This document shows, one piece after another, positions 56,737 to 64,000 of a stretch of 64,000 nt of DNA (the first letter of the stretch is position 1; every line of letters begins with the position of its first letter). Position numbers and translations under genes: made by a program. This stretch comes from Halarcobacter sp. (GTDB lineage: Bacteria > Campylobacterota > Campylobacteria > Campylobacterales > Arcobacteraceae): NCBI GenBank assembly GCA_030145305.1, contig JAQYVX010000004.1, forward strand, positions 1 through 64,000. Direction: 5' to 3'. A model generated the notes under the pieces. It saw nothing but the letters and a program-made list of their open reading frames with translations. It did no database searches and was not told the DNA's origin.

Positions 56737-57648
56737 TTATCCATCAACTTCTATTTTTGAATATGCTAATTCAAAGACTTGTGCTTCGGCTTCAGCTTCT
56801 TCTAAATCAATAATTTCATAGTTTGCCGCATCTTCATAAACTTTTTTTGTAAGAAGATGATTTAAATGATGACTTCCTGCATGAGCATTATACTCACCTA
56901 CAACAGTATATCCTAGAAGTGCCATATCGCCAATTGCATCAAGAATTTTATGTCTTACAAACTCGTTATCATATCTTAATCCCTCAGGATTTAAAATCTT
57001 TGACTGGTCTAAAACAATAGCATTTTCCATGCTACCACCTTGAGCTAAACCAATACTTCTTAAATATTGAACCTCATGCAAAAATCCAAAAGTTCTAGCT
57101 CTTGAAATATTTTCTTTATATTCAGCAATTGAATAATCAAAATGAAAATCTTGTTCTCCAATAACAGGGTGGTCAAAATTAATAGAAAAATCATAAACTA
57201 TGTGATTTGATGGTTTTAAAGCTACTCTTTTCCCCTCAGGAGTTGTAACTTCAACTTCTTTTTTAATTTTAATTGCTTTTTTAGATTTATCCAGTTCTTT
57301 TATTCCTGCTTCATCTATTAACATACAATACCCTGAAGAACTTCCATCAAGAACAGGAACCTCATCATTATCAATTACTACTCTTAAATTATCAATTCCA
57401 TAAGCATAAACAGCAGATAAAAGATGCTCAATAGTTGAAACAATAACTCCATCTTTTCCAATAACTGTTGCCATTTTTGTATCTACTACATTTTCAATAG
57501 TAAGAGGGATTGTAACACCTTCATCAATTCTATAAAAGATAATTCCCATATCTGAATCTAAAGGTTCTAAAATCATCTTAACAGGAACTCCTTTATGAAG
57601 TCCTATTCCAACAATTTCAACTGGTTTAGCAATAGTTCTTTGTCTCAT
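56737..57648 (-). CDS. lpxC: UDP-3-O-acyl-N-acetylglucosamine deacetylase
   Basis: The committed zinc-dependent step of lipid A synthesis. It has 303 residues. Zinc ligands are in STIEHLLSAVYAYGIDNL, and His/Asp in EFVRHKILDAIGDMALLG; the catalytic histidine is in HAGSHHLNH. VDGSSSGYCMLI (here VLDGSSSGY) is conserved. Start ATG 57648 overlaps the stop of the M23 peptidase gene by 4 bases. This confirms a lipopolysaccharide or lipooligosaccharide outer membrane. Confidence 0.97.
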   Translation of the reverse strand: MRQRTIAKPVEIVGIGLHKGVPVKMILEPLDSDMGIIFYRIDEGVTIPLTIENVVDTKMATVIGKDGVIVSTIEHLLSAVYAYGIDNLRVVIDNDEVPVLDGSSSGYCMLIDEAGIKELDKSKKAIKIKKEVEVTTPEGKRVALKPSNHIVYDFSINFDHPVIGEQDFHFDYSIAEYKENISRARTFGFLHEVQYLRSIGLAQGGSMENAIVLDQSKILNPEGLRYDNEFVRHKILDAIGDMALLGYTVVGEYNAHAGSHHLNHLLTKKVYEDAANYEIIDLEEAEAEAQVFELAYSKIEVDG

Positions 57649-59015
57649 TTTGTACTACTTATTTCTTGTTTTGCTTCATCCAAAATGTTTGTCACTCTAC
57701 TTTTAATCCAAGCTCTATCCATCCATTCTAAAGGATTTACTTCAATTCCTTGAACTAACATTCCAAAATGAAGGTGATCTCCAAATACAGCACCAGTACT
57801 TCCTGTTTCTGCAATCTTTTGACCTATTTTCACTTTTTCATCTTTTTTAACATAAAATTTACTTGTATGTGCGTATAAAGATTGAACTCCTAATTTATGA
57901 TCAATAATAAGAGTATTTCCATAAATTCCTAAATAATCATTAAAAATTACTTTTCCATTATTTGAACTTTTTACATCAGCATGTTTAATACTAGCCCAAT
58001 CCATACCCAAATGCCAAGCTTGATCAATTTTTTCATTTTCATAAAAATATTGACGTCTTTCTGCAAATCCAGCAAATGTTTTTGAGCCTTCTAATCTTCT
58101 AAATGTTCTAAAATTATATTCTAAAAGCATATTTCTTGACATATTCTTTAAAGATTCAGATTTAACTGTAGCAAGATTTTCGGCTCTTAATTCTCTATTT
58201 TGTTTTATAAAAATATCTACATCATTACTAGGAATTTTATAATCACTTTTCTTTAATACAGGAATAGAAACTTTTTCTATAAAATTTTTAGAAATATTAA
58301 TATTATCATTTTTAATTTTTAAATCTTTTATATATAAAGGAACTTTTGTAACTGTTTTATTTTTAGCTTTATCAATTGCAACTAGATTTACAATATTAAA
58401 CTCTTCAACATCAATTGGCCAAGCAATAATTGCAGCATAAAAATCTTTTTTAATAAAAGGAATTAATTCAAATTGATATTCATCATTAAATGAAATATAC
58501 TTTTTACTTAAATTCTTATCTTTTACTTCTACAACAACCGTTGCACTTCCACCTTTTTTTATAGTTCGTGAATTTACTAAAACTCTTGCAAGTGGTTTTT
58601 CTCTATCAATTGTTAGGTCAAACTCTTTGTACGCTTTATTTCCTTGAAAAAATTTCCACATACTATTATCAATTACTTCAATAGCAATTTTTATTTTTTC
58701 AATACTTGGATCTAAAGTAAATTTTTCAATATTAAATACTACTTTACTTTGATTAGAGTCAAGTTCTTTACTATTTAAAACAATCTCTTTTTCTAAAGTT
58801 TTATAATATACTTTATAGGATTTTATCCCACTTTCATCAGAAAGTGCAACATTTAAACTATCTTTTAAATTCCAAAAACCACTATTATCAAATGATATTT
58901 TTGGACTTTCTTTTTCAAACTTTGGAGAGAAATAAATAAATGCTCCCCCTGCTACTATTAAAGCTAAAACTATTAGTGTTATTATATTTGTTAAATTATT
59001 ATTTTGTCGTCTCAA
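57645..59015 (-). CDS. Membrane-anchored M23 family peptidase
   Basis: A 456-residue cell-wall hydrolase. An N-terminal membrane anchor (about 10-30) is followed by a long periplasmic region of beta-rich Ig-like sequence (about 40-290) and a C-terminal LytM/M23 domain (about 330-440). Zinc ligands are visible in WHLGMDWAS, with the closing pair in GDHLHFGM, so it is probably active as an endopeptidase. Similar proteins in Campylobacterota shape the cell body by trimming peptide cross-links. It overlaps the DHH gene by 17 bases and lpxC by 4. Confidence 0.9.
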   Translation of the reverse strand: MRRQNNNLTNIITLIVLALIVAGGAFIYFSPKFEKESPKISFDNSGFWNLKDSLNVALSDESGIKSYKVYYKTLEKEIVLNSKELDSNQSKVVFNIEKFTLDPSIEKIKIAIEVIDNSMWKFFQGNKAYKEFDLTIDREKPLARVLVNSRTIKKGGSATVVVEVKDKNLSKKYISFNDEYQFELIPFIKKDFYAAIIAWPIDVEEFNIVNLVAIDKAKNKTVTKVPLYIKDLKIKNDNINISKNFIEKVSIPVLKKSDYKIPSNDVDIFIKQNRELRAENLATVKSESLKNMSRNMLLEYNFRTFRRLEGSKTFAGFAERRQYFYENEKIDQAWHLGMDWASIKHADVKSSNNGKVIFNDYLGIYGNTLIIDHKLGVQSLYAHTSKFYVKKDEKVKIGQKIAETGSTGAVFGDHLHFGMLVQGIEVNPLEWMDRAWIKSRVTNILDEAKQEISSTK

Positions 59016-59985
59016 GAACTTCCTTTAAAACTTTTTGTCTTACATCTTCTATATCTAATGAATCAACTGTACAACCAGCTGCATTATAATGTCCACCACC
59101 ATCAAAAGTAGCTGCTACTTTTGAAACATCGATTTTACCTTTTGACCTAAGAGATATTCTACTTTCATTGTTTACAATTCTAACAAAGAAAGCAGCTCTT
59201 ACAATATGCATACTCATAATCATATTTAAAGCATCTTCACAATCTCTAGAATGTGCACCTGTCTCTTTAAACCATTCTTCTTTTGCATAAATACTAGCAA
59301 CTTTACCTTCATTATAAAGCTCAAGTGATTCTAAAACTTTTGGAATCATTCTATATTTTGCTAAAGAATCTCTTCTTCTCATTTTATTTGCAATATATGC
59401 AGGGCTTGCTCCAAATTCTACTAAATGATTAATTTTTTCAAATGTTGACTCATCACAACGTGCTAAAGAAAAAGCTAATGAATCATCATATATTCCAACA
59501 TAAAGTGCAGTTGCAGAATTTTTTGTAATATATAAACCATTATGTCTAAAAAAATCAAATACAATCTCAGCACTTGCACTTTTCATTGGGTCAACTAAAT
59601 TTATTGTTCCATAACTATCATTTGATTGATGATGATCAAAATTTATTAATGGAATATCCTCAGGCAATTCAAAACCTAATCTCTTTTTTGTACCACAATC
59701 AACAGATATTGCCAAATCATAAAACTTTGGCAATTGATCTGTCATTTTATCAAATCTCTCAATAAAATCTAAGTTTTGTGGTAAGTCAGAACTTACATTA
59801 AAAACTTTGTGCTTAATTCTATTTTCATAAAACAAATTTGATAAAGCAAGTGCAGAACCAATAGAATCTGCATCAGGATTTACATGTGTTATTATTAAAA
59901 TATATTTACTTTTTTCTATAAGCTCTAAAGCTCTAGAATAATCTGTCATATTAATCTTATTACTTACAATAAAGTCTTTTTTCAT
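58999..59985 (-). CDS. DHH/DHHA1 family phosphoesterase (NrnA-like)
   Basis: A 328-residue cytoplasmic enzyme. Metal motifs are THVNPDADSIGSALAL, AISVDCGTKKR and NFDHHQSND; the C-terminal DHHA1 domain ends in GGGHYNAAGC. This arrangement fits nanoRNase/pAp phosphatase NrnA or a c-di-nucleotide phosphodiesterase lacking membrane and GGDEF parts. The start could also be the methionine at residue 13. First gene of the M23-lpxC-tsaB-thrB run. Confidence 0.9.
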   Translation of the reverse strand: MKKDFIVSNKINMTDYSRALELIEKSKYILIITHVNPDADSIGSALALSNLFYENRIKHKVFNVSSDLPQNLDFIERFDKMTDQLPKFYDLAISVDCGTKKRLGFELPEDIPLINFDHHQSNDSYGTINLVDPMKSASAEIVFDFFRHNGLYITKNSATALYVGIYDDSLAFSLARCDESTFEKINHLVEFGASPAYIANKMRRRDSLAKYRMIPKVLESLELYNEGKVASIYAKEEWFKETGAHSRDCEDALNMIMSMHIVRAAFFVRIVNNESRISLRSKGKIDVSKVAATFDGGGHYNAAGCTVDSLDIEDVRQKVLKEVLETTK

Positions 59986-60023
59986 TTAAAAAGTATGCCT
60001 TGTTTTAATTAACCAATAGTAAA

Positions 60024-60845
60024 TTAGTCAAATTTCATTGAAAAATCTAGCCATGTAGCTTGATGAATTATACTTCCAGAACTAAGAGCATCAACTCCTG
60101 TTTGTGCATACATTCGAACCGTGCTTAAAGAAATATTTCCAGAAGCTTCTAAAAGTACATGGGGATGATTTTCATTCCTAAATTTTACAACTTCTCTTAT
60201 TTGTTCTGGAGTCATATTATCACACATAATAATGTCTCCACCCGCTTCCATAGCATCTTTAACTTGTGCAAAAGTTTCACACTCAATCTCAATTTTTGTA
60301 ACCCATGAGATTCTTTTTTTAGCATCTTTGATAAAGGCTTTTAAATCTATTATTGTTCTTAAATGAGTATCTTTTAACATCAAACAATCATCAAGACCAA
60401 GTCTATGATTAATAGCTCCACCTACTCTAGAAGCATATTTTTCAAAGTCTCTTAAAAGTGGTCTTGTTTTTCTAGTATCTAATAAAGCAATATCTAAATC
60501 TTCAACTAGTGAAGCGTATTTGTTTGCCATAGTAGCAATTCCACTTGCATGTTGTAAAATATTTAAAAAAGTTCTTTCAGAAGAAAGTAAAATAGAAGCC
60601 TTTCCATCAAGCTTAGCGATAATATCTCCTTTTTGAAGTTTATCACCATCATGCTTTAAAAATTTGCAATCAAATTTTTCACTTTTTGCCAAAGCTTTAC
60701 CATAAAGTTCACCTGCAAAAACACCATCATCTTTGGCTATTACTTTTGCTGTATATCTTCCTTTTGGTGCTATATCAAAAAATAAATCGCCACGTCCATT
60801 ATCTTCAATAATTGCATTTTTTACAAATTTTTTAATATTTATCAT
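60024..60845 (-). CDS. nadC: Nicotinate-nucleotide pyrophosphorylase (carboxylating)
   Basis: Makes nicotinate mononucleotide from quinolinate and PRPP in NAD synthesis. It has 274 residues from ATG 60845; the frame is open 12 codons further upstream inside nadA, but the ATGA overlap with the nadA stop and MINIKKFVKNAIIEDNG favour this start. LLDTRKTRPLLRDFEKYA, NHRLGLDDCLMLKDTHL and IMCDNMTPEQI are signature segments. Confidence 0.95.
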   Translation of the reverse strand: MINIKKFVKNAIIEDNGRGDLFFDIAPKGRYTAKVIAKDDGVFAGELYGKALAKSEKFDCKFLKHDGDKLQKGDIIAKLDGKASILLSSERTFLNILQHASGIATMANKYASLVEDLDIALLDTRKTRPLLRDFEKYASRVGGAINHRLGLDDCLMLKDTHLRTIIDLKAFIKDAKKRISWVTKIEIECETFAQVKDAMEAGGDIIMCDNMTPEQIREVVKFRNENHPHVLLEASGNISLSTVRMYAQTGVDALSSGSIIHQATWLDFSMKFD

Positions 60846-61831
60846 AATTCTAACATCCTTTGTAATGCTACTTTTGCCCATTTTGTAACGTCTTTACTTA
60901 CAATTATTTCATTTTGTGCACTTATATTATTATCTTCAATAGATTTTAACGTATTATATACATCTTCTAATGTGGTTTCATTCATAGTGGGACATTCAGG
61001 TTTGGTTGAGCTTAAGATATATGTATTTTTCTCTCTTAATCTATTCACCATATTATATTCAGTTCCAACTGCAACTTTTTGCTCAAGTGGTAACTCTTTT
61101 ATATATGTTATAAGTTGAGAAGTTGAACCAACAAAATCAGCAAGATCACAAATACTTGGATCACATTCAGGATGAACAGCAATTAAAATATCTGGATATT
61201 TTTCTCTGTAAAATTCTACATCTTCTACTGTAAAAAGTTGATGTACTGAACAAAAACCATTATAACAAATAATATCAGCTTGTGTTAAATCACTTCCATC
61301 ACCAACAACCGCTGATTTTAGATTTAATGATTTTGCAAAATTTTGACCTAAACAACGATCAGGTACAAAAAATATTTTTTTACCTGATTTTAAACCTTTT
61401 TCAATAATCTTATATGCATTAGAAGAAGTACAAACCATACCACCCATTTCTCCAACTTTTGCTTTAACAGCTGCACTTGAATTGATATAAGTAATTGGAA
61501 GTATGTTTTCGTTTGGAATTCCTGCATCGTTTATCTGTTTTAGATTTTGCTCATAATATCCTTCATCAATCATTCTAGCCATAGCACAGCAAGCAATTTT
61601 TGGCATTAGAACAGTTTTCTCAGGGCTTAATACCTTAACACTCTCACCCATAAAACCAACTCCACAAAATACAACATATTTTGAAGCATTTTCTTTTACT
61701 CTTTTAGCTAATTCTAGAGAATCTCCCGTGATATCAGCTAAATCAAATACTTCGTCTCTTTGATAGAAATGAGCAACAAGTGTAACGTCAAGTTCTTTTT
61801 TTAATCTTAAAATTTCTTCTTTTAAATTCAA
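60842..61831 (-). CDS. nadA: Quinolinate synthase
   Basis: A 4Fe-4S enzyme condensing iminoaspartate and dihydroxyacetone phosphate to quinolinate. It has 329 residues. VAHFYQRDEVFDLADITGDSL at the N-terminus; cluster cysteines are found in MVCTSSNAY, VHPECDPSICDLAD and SSTKPECPTM. It is coupled to nadC by an ATGA overlap. nadB (aspartate oxidase) is not in the window. A hairpin lies about 40 bases upstream of its start. Confidence 0.96.
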   Translation of the reverse strand: MNLKEEILRLKKELDVTLVAHFYQRDEVFDLADITGDSLELAKRVKENASKYVVFCGVGFMGESVKVLSPEKTVLMPKIACCAMARMIDEGYYEQNLKQINDAGIPNENILPITYINSSAAVKAKVGEMGGMVCTSSNAYKIIEKGLKSGKKIFFVPDRCLGQNFAKSLNLKSAVVGDGSDLTQADIICYNGFCSVHQLFTVEDVEFYREKYPDILIAVHPECDPSICDLADFVGSTSQLITYIKELPLEQKVAVGTEYNMVNRLREKNTYILSSTKPECPTMNETTLEDVYNTLKSIEDNNISAQNEIIVSKDVTKWAKVALQRMLEL

Positions 61832-61869
61832 AGTAAACCTTTTAAATATACTAGTTTATAATTAAAAAG

Positions 61870-61896
61870 GAATATAACAAAACTTTTGTTATATTC
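61870..61896. promoter_or_regulatory. 12-bp inverted repeat in the nadA/plsY divergent region
   Basis: GAATATAACAAA (61870-61881) pairs perfectly with TTTGTTATATTC (61885-61896) across a 3-base spacer. Read on the minus strand it is followed by CCTTTTTAATT, so it could act as an early terminator or attenuator for nadA; as DNA it could be an operator. Confidence 0.4.
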
Positions 61897-61986
61897 TAAT
61901 GAAGTGAAGTAATTAATTTTCTAAAGGAAAATCTTAATTTTAAATTAGATATAATCATTTACTTAAATTTATATACAAGGTTTTTA

Positions 61987-62613
61987 ATGGATTTTCTTCT
62001 TAATTTTAACATTTTATTTTTCATAGGGGCTTATTTAGCTGGTTCTATTCCTTTTGGAATGCTTTTAGCAAGTACTTTTGCAGGTGTAAATATAAAAGAA
62101 CATGGTAGTAAAAGTATTGGTGCTACAAATGTTTTAAGAGTTGTAAAAGAGACTAACCCTAGCTTAGCAAAAAAACTTAGCATCGCAACTGTTATTTTGG
62201 ATGCCTTAAAAGGAACTATTGTTTTACTTATTGCTATTTCTTTAGGTGCTGAACAATCTACACTTTGGGGAATTGCAGTTTTAGCTGTGTTAGGACATTG
62301 TTATTCTATTTTCTTAAGTCTTGAAGGTGGAAAAGGAGTTGCAACTGGACTTGGTGTTTTTTTAGTTTTAATTCCAATTCCTACAATCATAGGTGCAGCT
62401 GTCTGGGTATTTTGTGGAAAAGTTCTAAAAATTTCATCTTTGTCATCTTTATTAGGCTTAACAGGAGTTGTAATCTCAGCAATCTTTTTAAATAACGGCT
62501 TAGAAGTGGGAAGCAATGCTCCAATGTATATAATTGCCTTTGTAATATATTATAAACATATTCCAAATATAATAAGACTAGTACGAGGAGAAGAAGGCAA
62601 AATAGTAAACTAA
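61987..62613 (+). CDS. plsY: Glycerol-3-phosphate acyltransferase (acyl-phosphate)
   Basis: First acylation step of phospholipid synthesis, using acyl-phosphate. It has 208 residues and about five membrane helices. AGSIPFGMLLASTFAGVNIKEHGSKSIGATNVLR covers the first conserved loop, GHCYSIFLSLEGGKGVATGLG the second, which holds the phosphate-binding glycines. folB follows after 15 bases. Confidence 0.95.
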   Translation: MDFLLNFNILFFIGAYLAGSIPFGMLLASTFAGVNIKEHGSKSIGATNVLRVVKETNPSLAKKLSIATVILDALKGTIVLLIAISLGAEQSTLWGIAVLAVLGHCYSIFLSLEGGKGVATGLGVFLVLIPIPTIIGAAVWVFCGKVLKISSLSSLLGLTGVVISAIFLNNGLEVGSNAPMYIIAFVIYYKHIPNIIRLVRGEEGKIVN

Positions 62614-62628
62614 AAGAAAGAAGAACAT

Positions 62629-62958
62629 ATGAAAATATTAATTGAAAACCTTACTTTTGACTGTATTATTGGAATACTTGATTTTGAAAGAGTAGAAGCA
62701 CAAAAAGTGATGATTAATTTATCATTTAAGTATAAGTTTAAAAATGATGATTCAATTAAAAAGTCATTCATTGATTATTCTATTGTTGTAGAAGAACTTA
62801 AAAATATAATGAAACAAGAAAAATTTGAACTTTTAGAAGATGCTATTATATATATTGAAAAGTATCTAAGAAAAAAATATAAAATTAAAAAACTAAAATT
62901 AAAAATATCAAAACCTAATATTTTGACAGATTGCGTAGTTTCTTTACAAAATGTATAG
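62629..62958 (+). CDS. folB: Dihydroneopterin aldolase
   Basis: A folate-pathway enzyme of 109 residues. LTFDCIIGILDFERVEAQKVMINLSF is the typical N-terminal strand and active-site glutamate region; the later DYSIVVEELKNIMKQEKFELLEDA matches the conserved helix. It lies 15 bases after plsY, the same small pair seen in related genomes. Confidence 0.88.
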   Translation: MKILIENLTFDCIIGILDFERVEAQKVMINLSFKYKFKNDDSIKKSFIDYSIVVEELKNIMKQEKFELLEDAIIYIEKYLRKKYKIKKLKLKISKPNILTDCVVSLQNV

Positions 62959-63105
62959 TTCTTTTGAAAACAAATATAATATAATAAATCTCTATATTAA
63001 AAGATATTTTGGCTATTATTTTTCTGTTATCTTTTTATTAACTTAAAATTAACCTAAAATCTGTAAAAAAACTCTAATTTAAGAAAACTTTAAATTTCAC
63101 TAATG

Positions 63106-63111
63106 TATGAT
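63106..63111 (+). promoter_or_regulatory. -10 element (TATGAT) of the porin gene
   Basis: TATGAT about 110 bases before the porin ATG, in a long AT-rich non-coding stretch (62959-63220). It would place the RNA start near 63118, exactly where a more GC-rich folded leader begins. Confidence 0.45.
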
Positions 63112-63117
63112 AAGCGT

Positions 63118-63220
63118 AACGGTCTTCCGGAATAGTATTTAGTACTTGCATTTATGTAAGATTAAATCGTTCGCGCATCCGGCAAAACTGAATATAACAC
63201 AAAACCTAGGAGAACAAAAC
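63118..63220 (+). ncRNA. Structured 5' leader of the porin gene
   Basis: About 100 bases of untranslated leader, visibly richer in G and C than its surroundings. A closing stem CCGGA/TCCGG (63127-63131, 63178-63182) encloses CTTGCA-TTTA-TGTAAG (63145-63160, 6 bp with one G-U). GCG(T)AAC near 63113-63119 can also pair with GTTCGC (63169-63174), which would form a pseudoknot with the closing stem. CTAGGAGAAC supplies the ribosome site. It could stabilise a very abundant mRNA or control it; no known riboswitch is recognised. Confidence 0.4.
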
Positions 63221-64000
63221 ATGAAAAAATTCGCAAAAATGAGTTTAGTAGCAGCTGTAGCTGTAGCTGGAACTGTAGCATCTGCACAACCTTTAGCAGA
63301 AGCAATCAAAAACGTAGATGTATCTGGTACAGTAGTATATAGATATGATGATAGAAATTATGATGCAAGTAGTGCAGCTACTGCAAAAGGTGATTTATCA
63401 AAAAACAACTATAAAATTGCTATAACTGCAAAATCTAAAGTAAATGATGATGTTACTGCTGTAACTAGATTTATTGTTGGTTCATCAACTGATGCTGGTT
63501 TTGTTGGACTTGATTATGTTTCAGGTGCTGATGGACAAGCTGATGTTACTTTATCAAATGTTTATTTCTCATACACTGGTATTGCAAATACTACTGTTAA
63601 TGTAGGTAAACAAGGGTTAACTACTCCTTGGACTGTAGCTATTGATTCTGATGGAAATGAGCAAACTGGTACTGGTATCCTTGCTTTAACAAACGTTGGT
63701 CCTGTTACAATTGCAGGTGCATACTTCAACCAACATAATCTTAATGCATCAGGTGAAGCAAAAACTCTTCTTAAAGGTTATGAAGATATTGCAACTTTAG
63801 GTGTAATGGGAAATATTGGACCTGTAGCTCTTGATGCATGGTATTTAGATATGGATGATGTATTTGATTCATTTACACTTGGAGTATCTTCTAAAATTGA
63901 TTTAGATGCTGTACAATTAACTCTTGGTGCTAGACATACTGAATTAGATTTAGATGGTAGTAGCAAAGATAATTCATTAACTAAAATTATGTTAGGTGCT
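63221..64000 (+). CDS. Campylobacter-type major outer-membrane porin, N-terminal part
   Basis: The frame is open from ATG 63221 to the window edge (260 codons) and continues beyond it. A Sec signal peptide (MKKFAKMSLVAAVAVAGTVASA) is followed by alternating polar/hydrophobic beta-strands as in a trimeric porin. VDVSGTVVYRYDDRN, NNYKIAITAKSKVNDDVTAVTRFI and VNVGKQGLTTPWT match the Campylobacter major outer membrane protein family. It forms the main diffusion pore and surface antigen. Codon choice is biased as in a highly expressed gene. The structured leader and strong AGGAG site fit that. Confidence 0.9.
   Translation, partial: MKKFAKMSLVAAVAVAGTVASAQPLAEAIKNVDVSGTVVYRYDDRNYDASSAATAKGDLSKNNYKIAITAKSKVNDDVTAVTRFIVGSSTDAGFVGLDYVSGADGQADVTLSNVYFSYTGIANTTVNVGKQGLTTPWTVAIDSDGNEQTGTGILALTNVGPVTIAGAYFNQHNLNASGEAKTLLKGYEDIATLGVMGNIGPVALDAWYLDMDDVFDSFTLGVSSKIDLDAVQLTLGARHTELDLDGSSKDNSLTKIMLGA

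Noticed and set aside
62959-63117. Possible tRNA or small RNA gene in the long spacer before the porin
   Set aside because: The first 150 bases are AT-rich without cloverleaf or terminator; only the last 100 bases show structure and these fit a 5' leader.
1-64000. CRISPR array, insertion sequence, integrase or prophage
   Set aside because: No regularly spaced repeats, transposase, integrase or phage protein motifs were found on either strand.

Overview
The window is a 64 kb piece of a very AT-rich, gene-dense bacterial chromosome. Gene content and order point to Campylobacterota, most likely Arcobacteraceae. Conserved blocks typical of that phylum are HIT-pheS-pheT-aroA-ispH-rpsA-serA, lpxC-tsaB-thrB-ylxR-infB-rbfA-rimP, fabG-acpP-fabF-accA, a petABC bc1 complex and, at the right edge, a Campylobacter-type major outer-membrane porin. 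The family assignment is inference from synteny and protein character; no rRNA or tRNA gene is present to confirm it. I see no tRNA, rRNA, CRISPR array, insertion sequence or prophage gene. No intergenic stretch exceeds about 260 bases.

Layout. 1-2864: the accessory-looking end, with the tail of a Sel1/TPR-repeat gene overlapping a large DUF2235 (Tle1-like) lipase gene, read as a candidate type VI secretion effector with a possible immunity partner. 2995-9539: serS, a membrane-anchored TAXI binding protein, trpS, then a minus-strand group (FmdE-like protein, SAM methyltransferase, hisG, coaX, unknown). 9656-15114: a sensor kinase with two periplasmic binding domains, an SdiA-regulated-type exported protein, a split ThrE exporter and DedA. 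15367-22069: rplS/trmD, a small Cys-rich unknown, metE, ilvA, atpB and a ThiE/TenI-like protein. 22089-29272: an AddA/RecB-like helicase-nuclease, a haem-motif diguanylate cyclase, argB and thrC. 29417-33613: petABC plus a small cytochrome, then rsmE and a membrane protein. 33684-36858: moeA and queC-queD-queE. 36913-40368: fatty-acid synthesis. 40412-50373: HIT, pheST, aroA, ispH, rpsA, serA, efp. 50420-61831: a long minus-strand block (ribD; rimP-rbfA-infB-ylxR; thrB-tsaB-lpxC-M23-DHH; nadC-nadA). 61987-64000: plsY, folB and the start of the porin gene.

How it works together. Most genes are housekeeping: amino acids (Met, Ile/Thr, Arg, His, aromatic, Ser), NAD, coenzyme A, folate, riboflavin, queuosine precursor, fatty acid and lipid A synthesis, translation, and respiration through a bc1 complex and F1Fo ATP synthase. 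Parts that deserve a second look are the Sel1/lipase pair, the diguanylate cyclase combining a periplasmic CxxCH motif with a six-cysteine cytoplasmic module, the altered cysteine spacing of QueE, the folded leader of the porin gene, and the strong intergenic hairpins after metE and between pheT and aroA. I found no convincing wholly new multi-gene system; the effector/immunity candidate at the left edge is the nearest thing and is cut by the window boundary.
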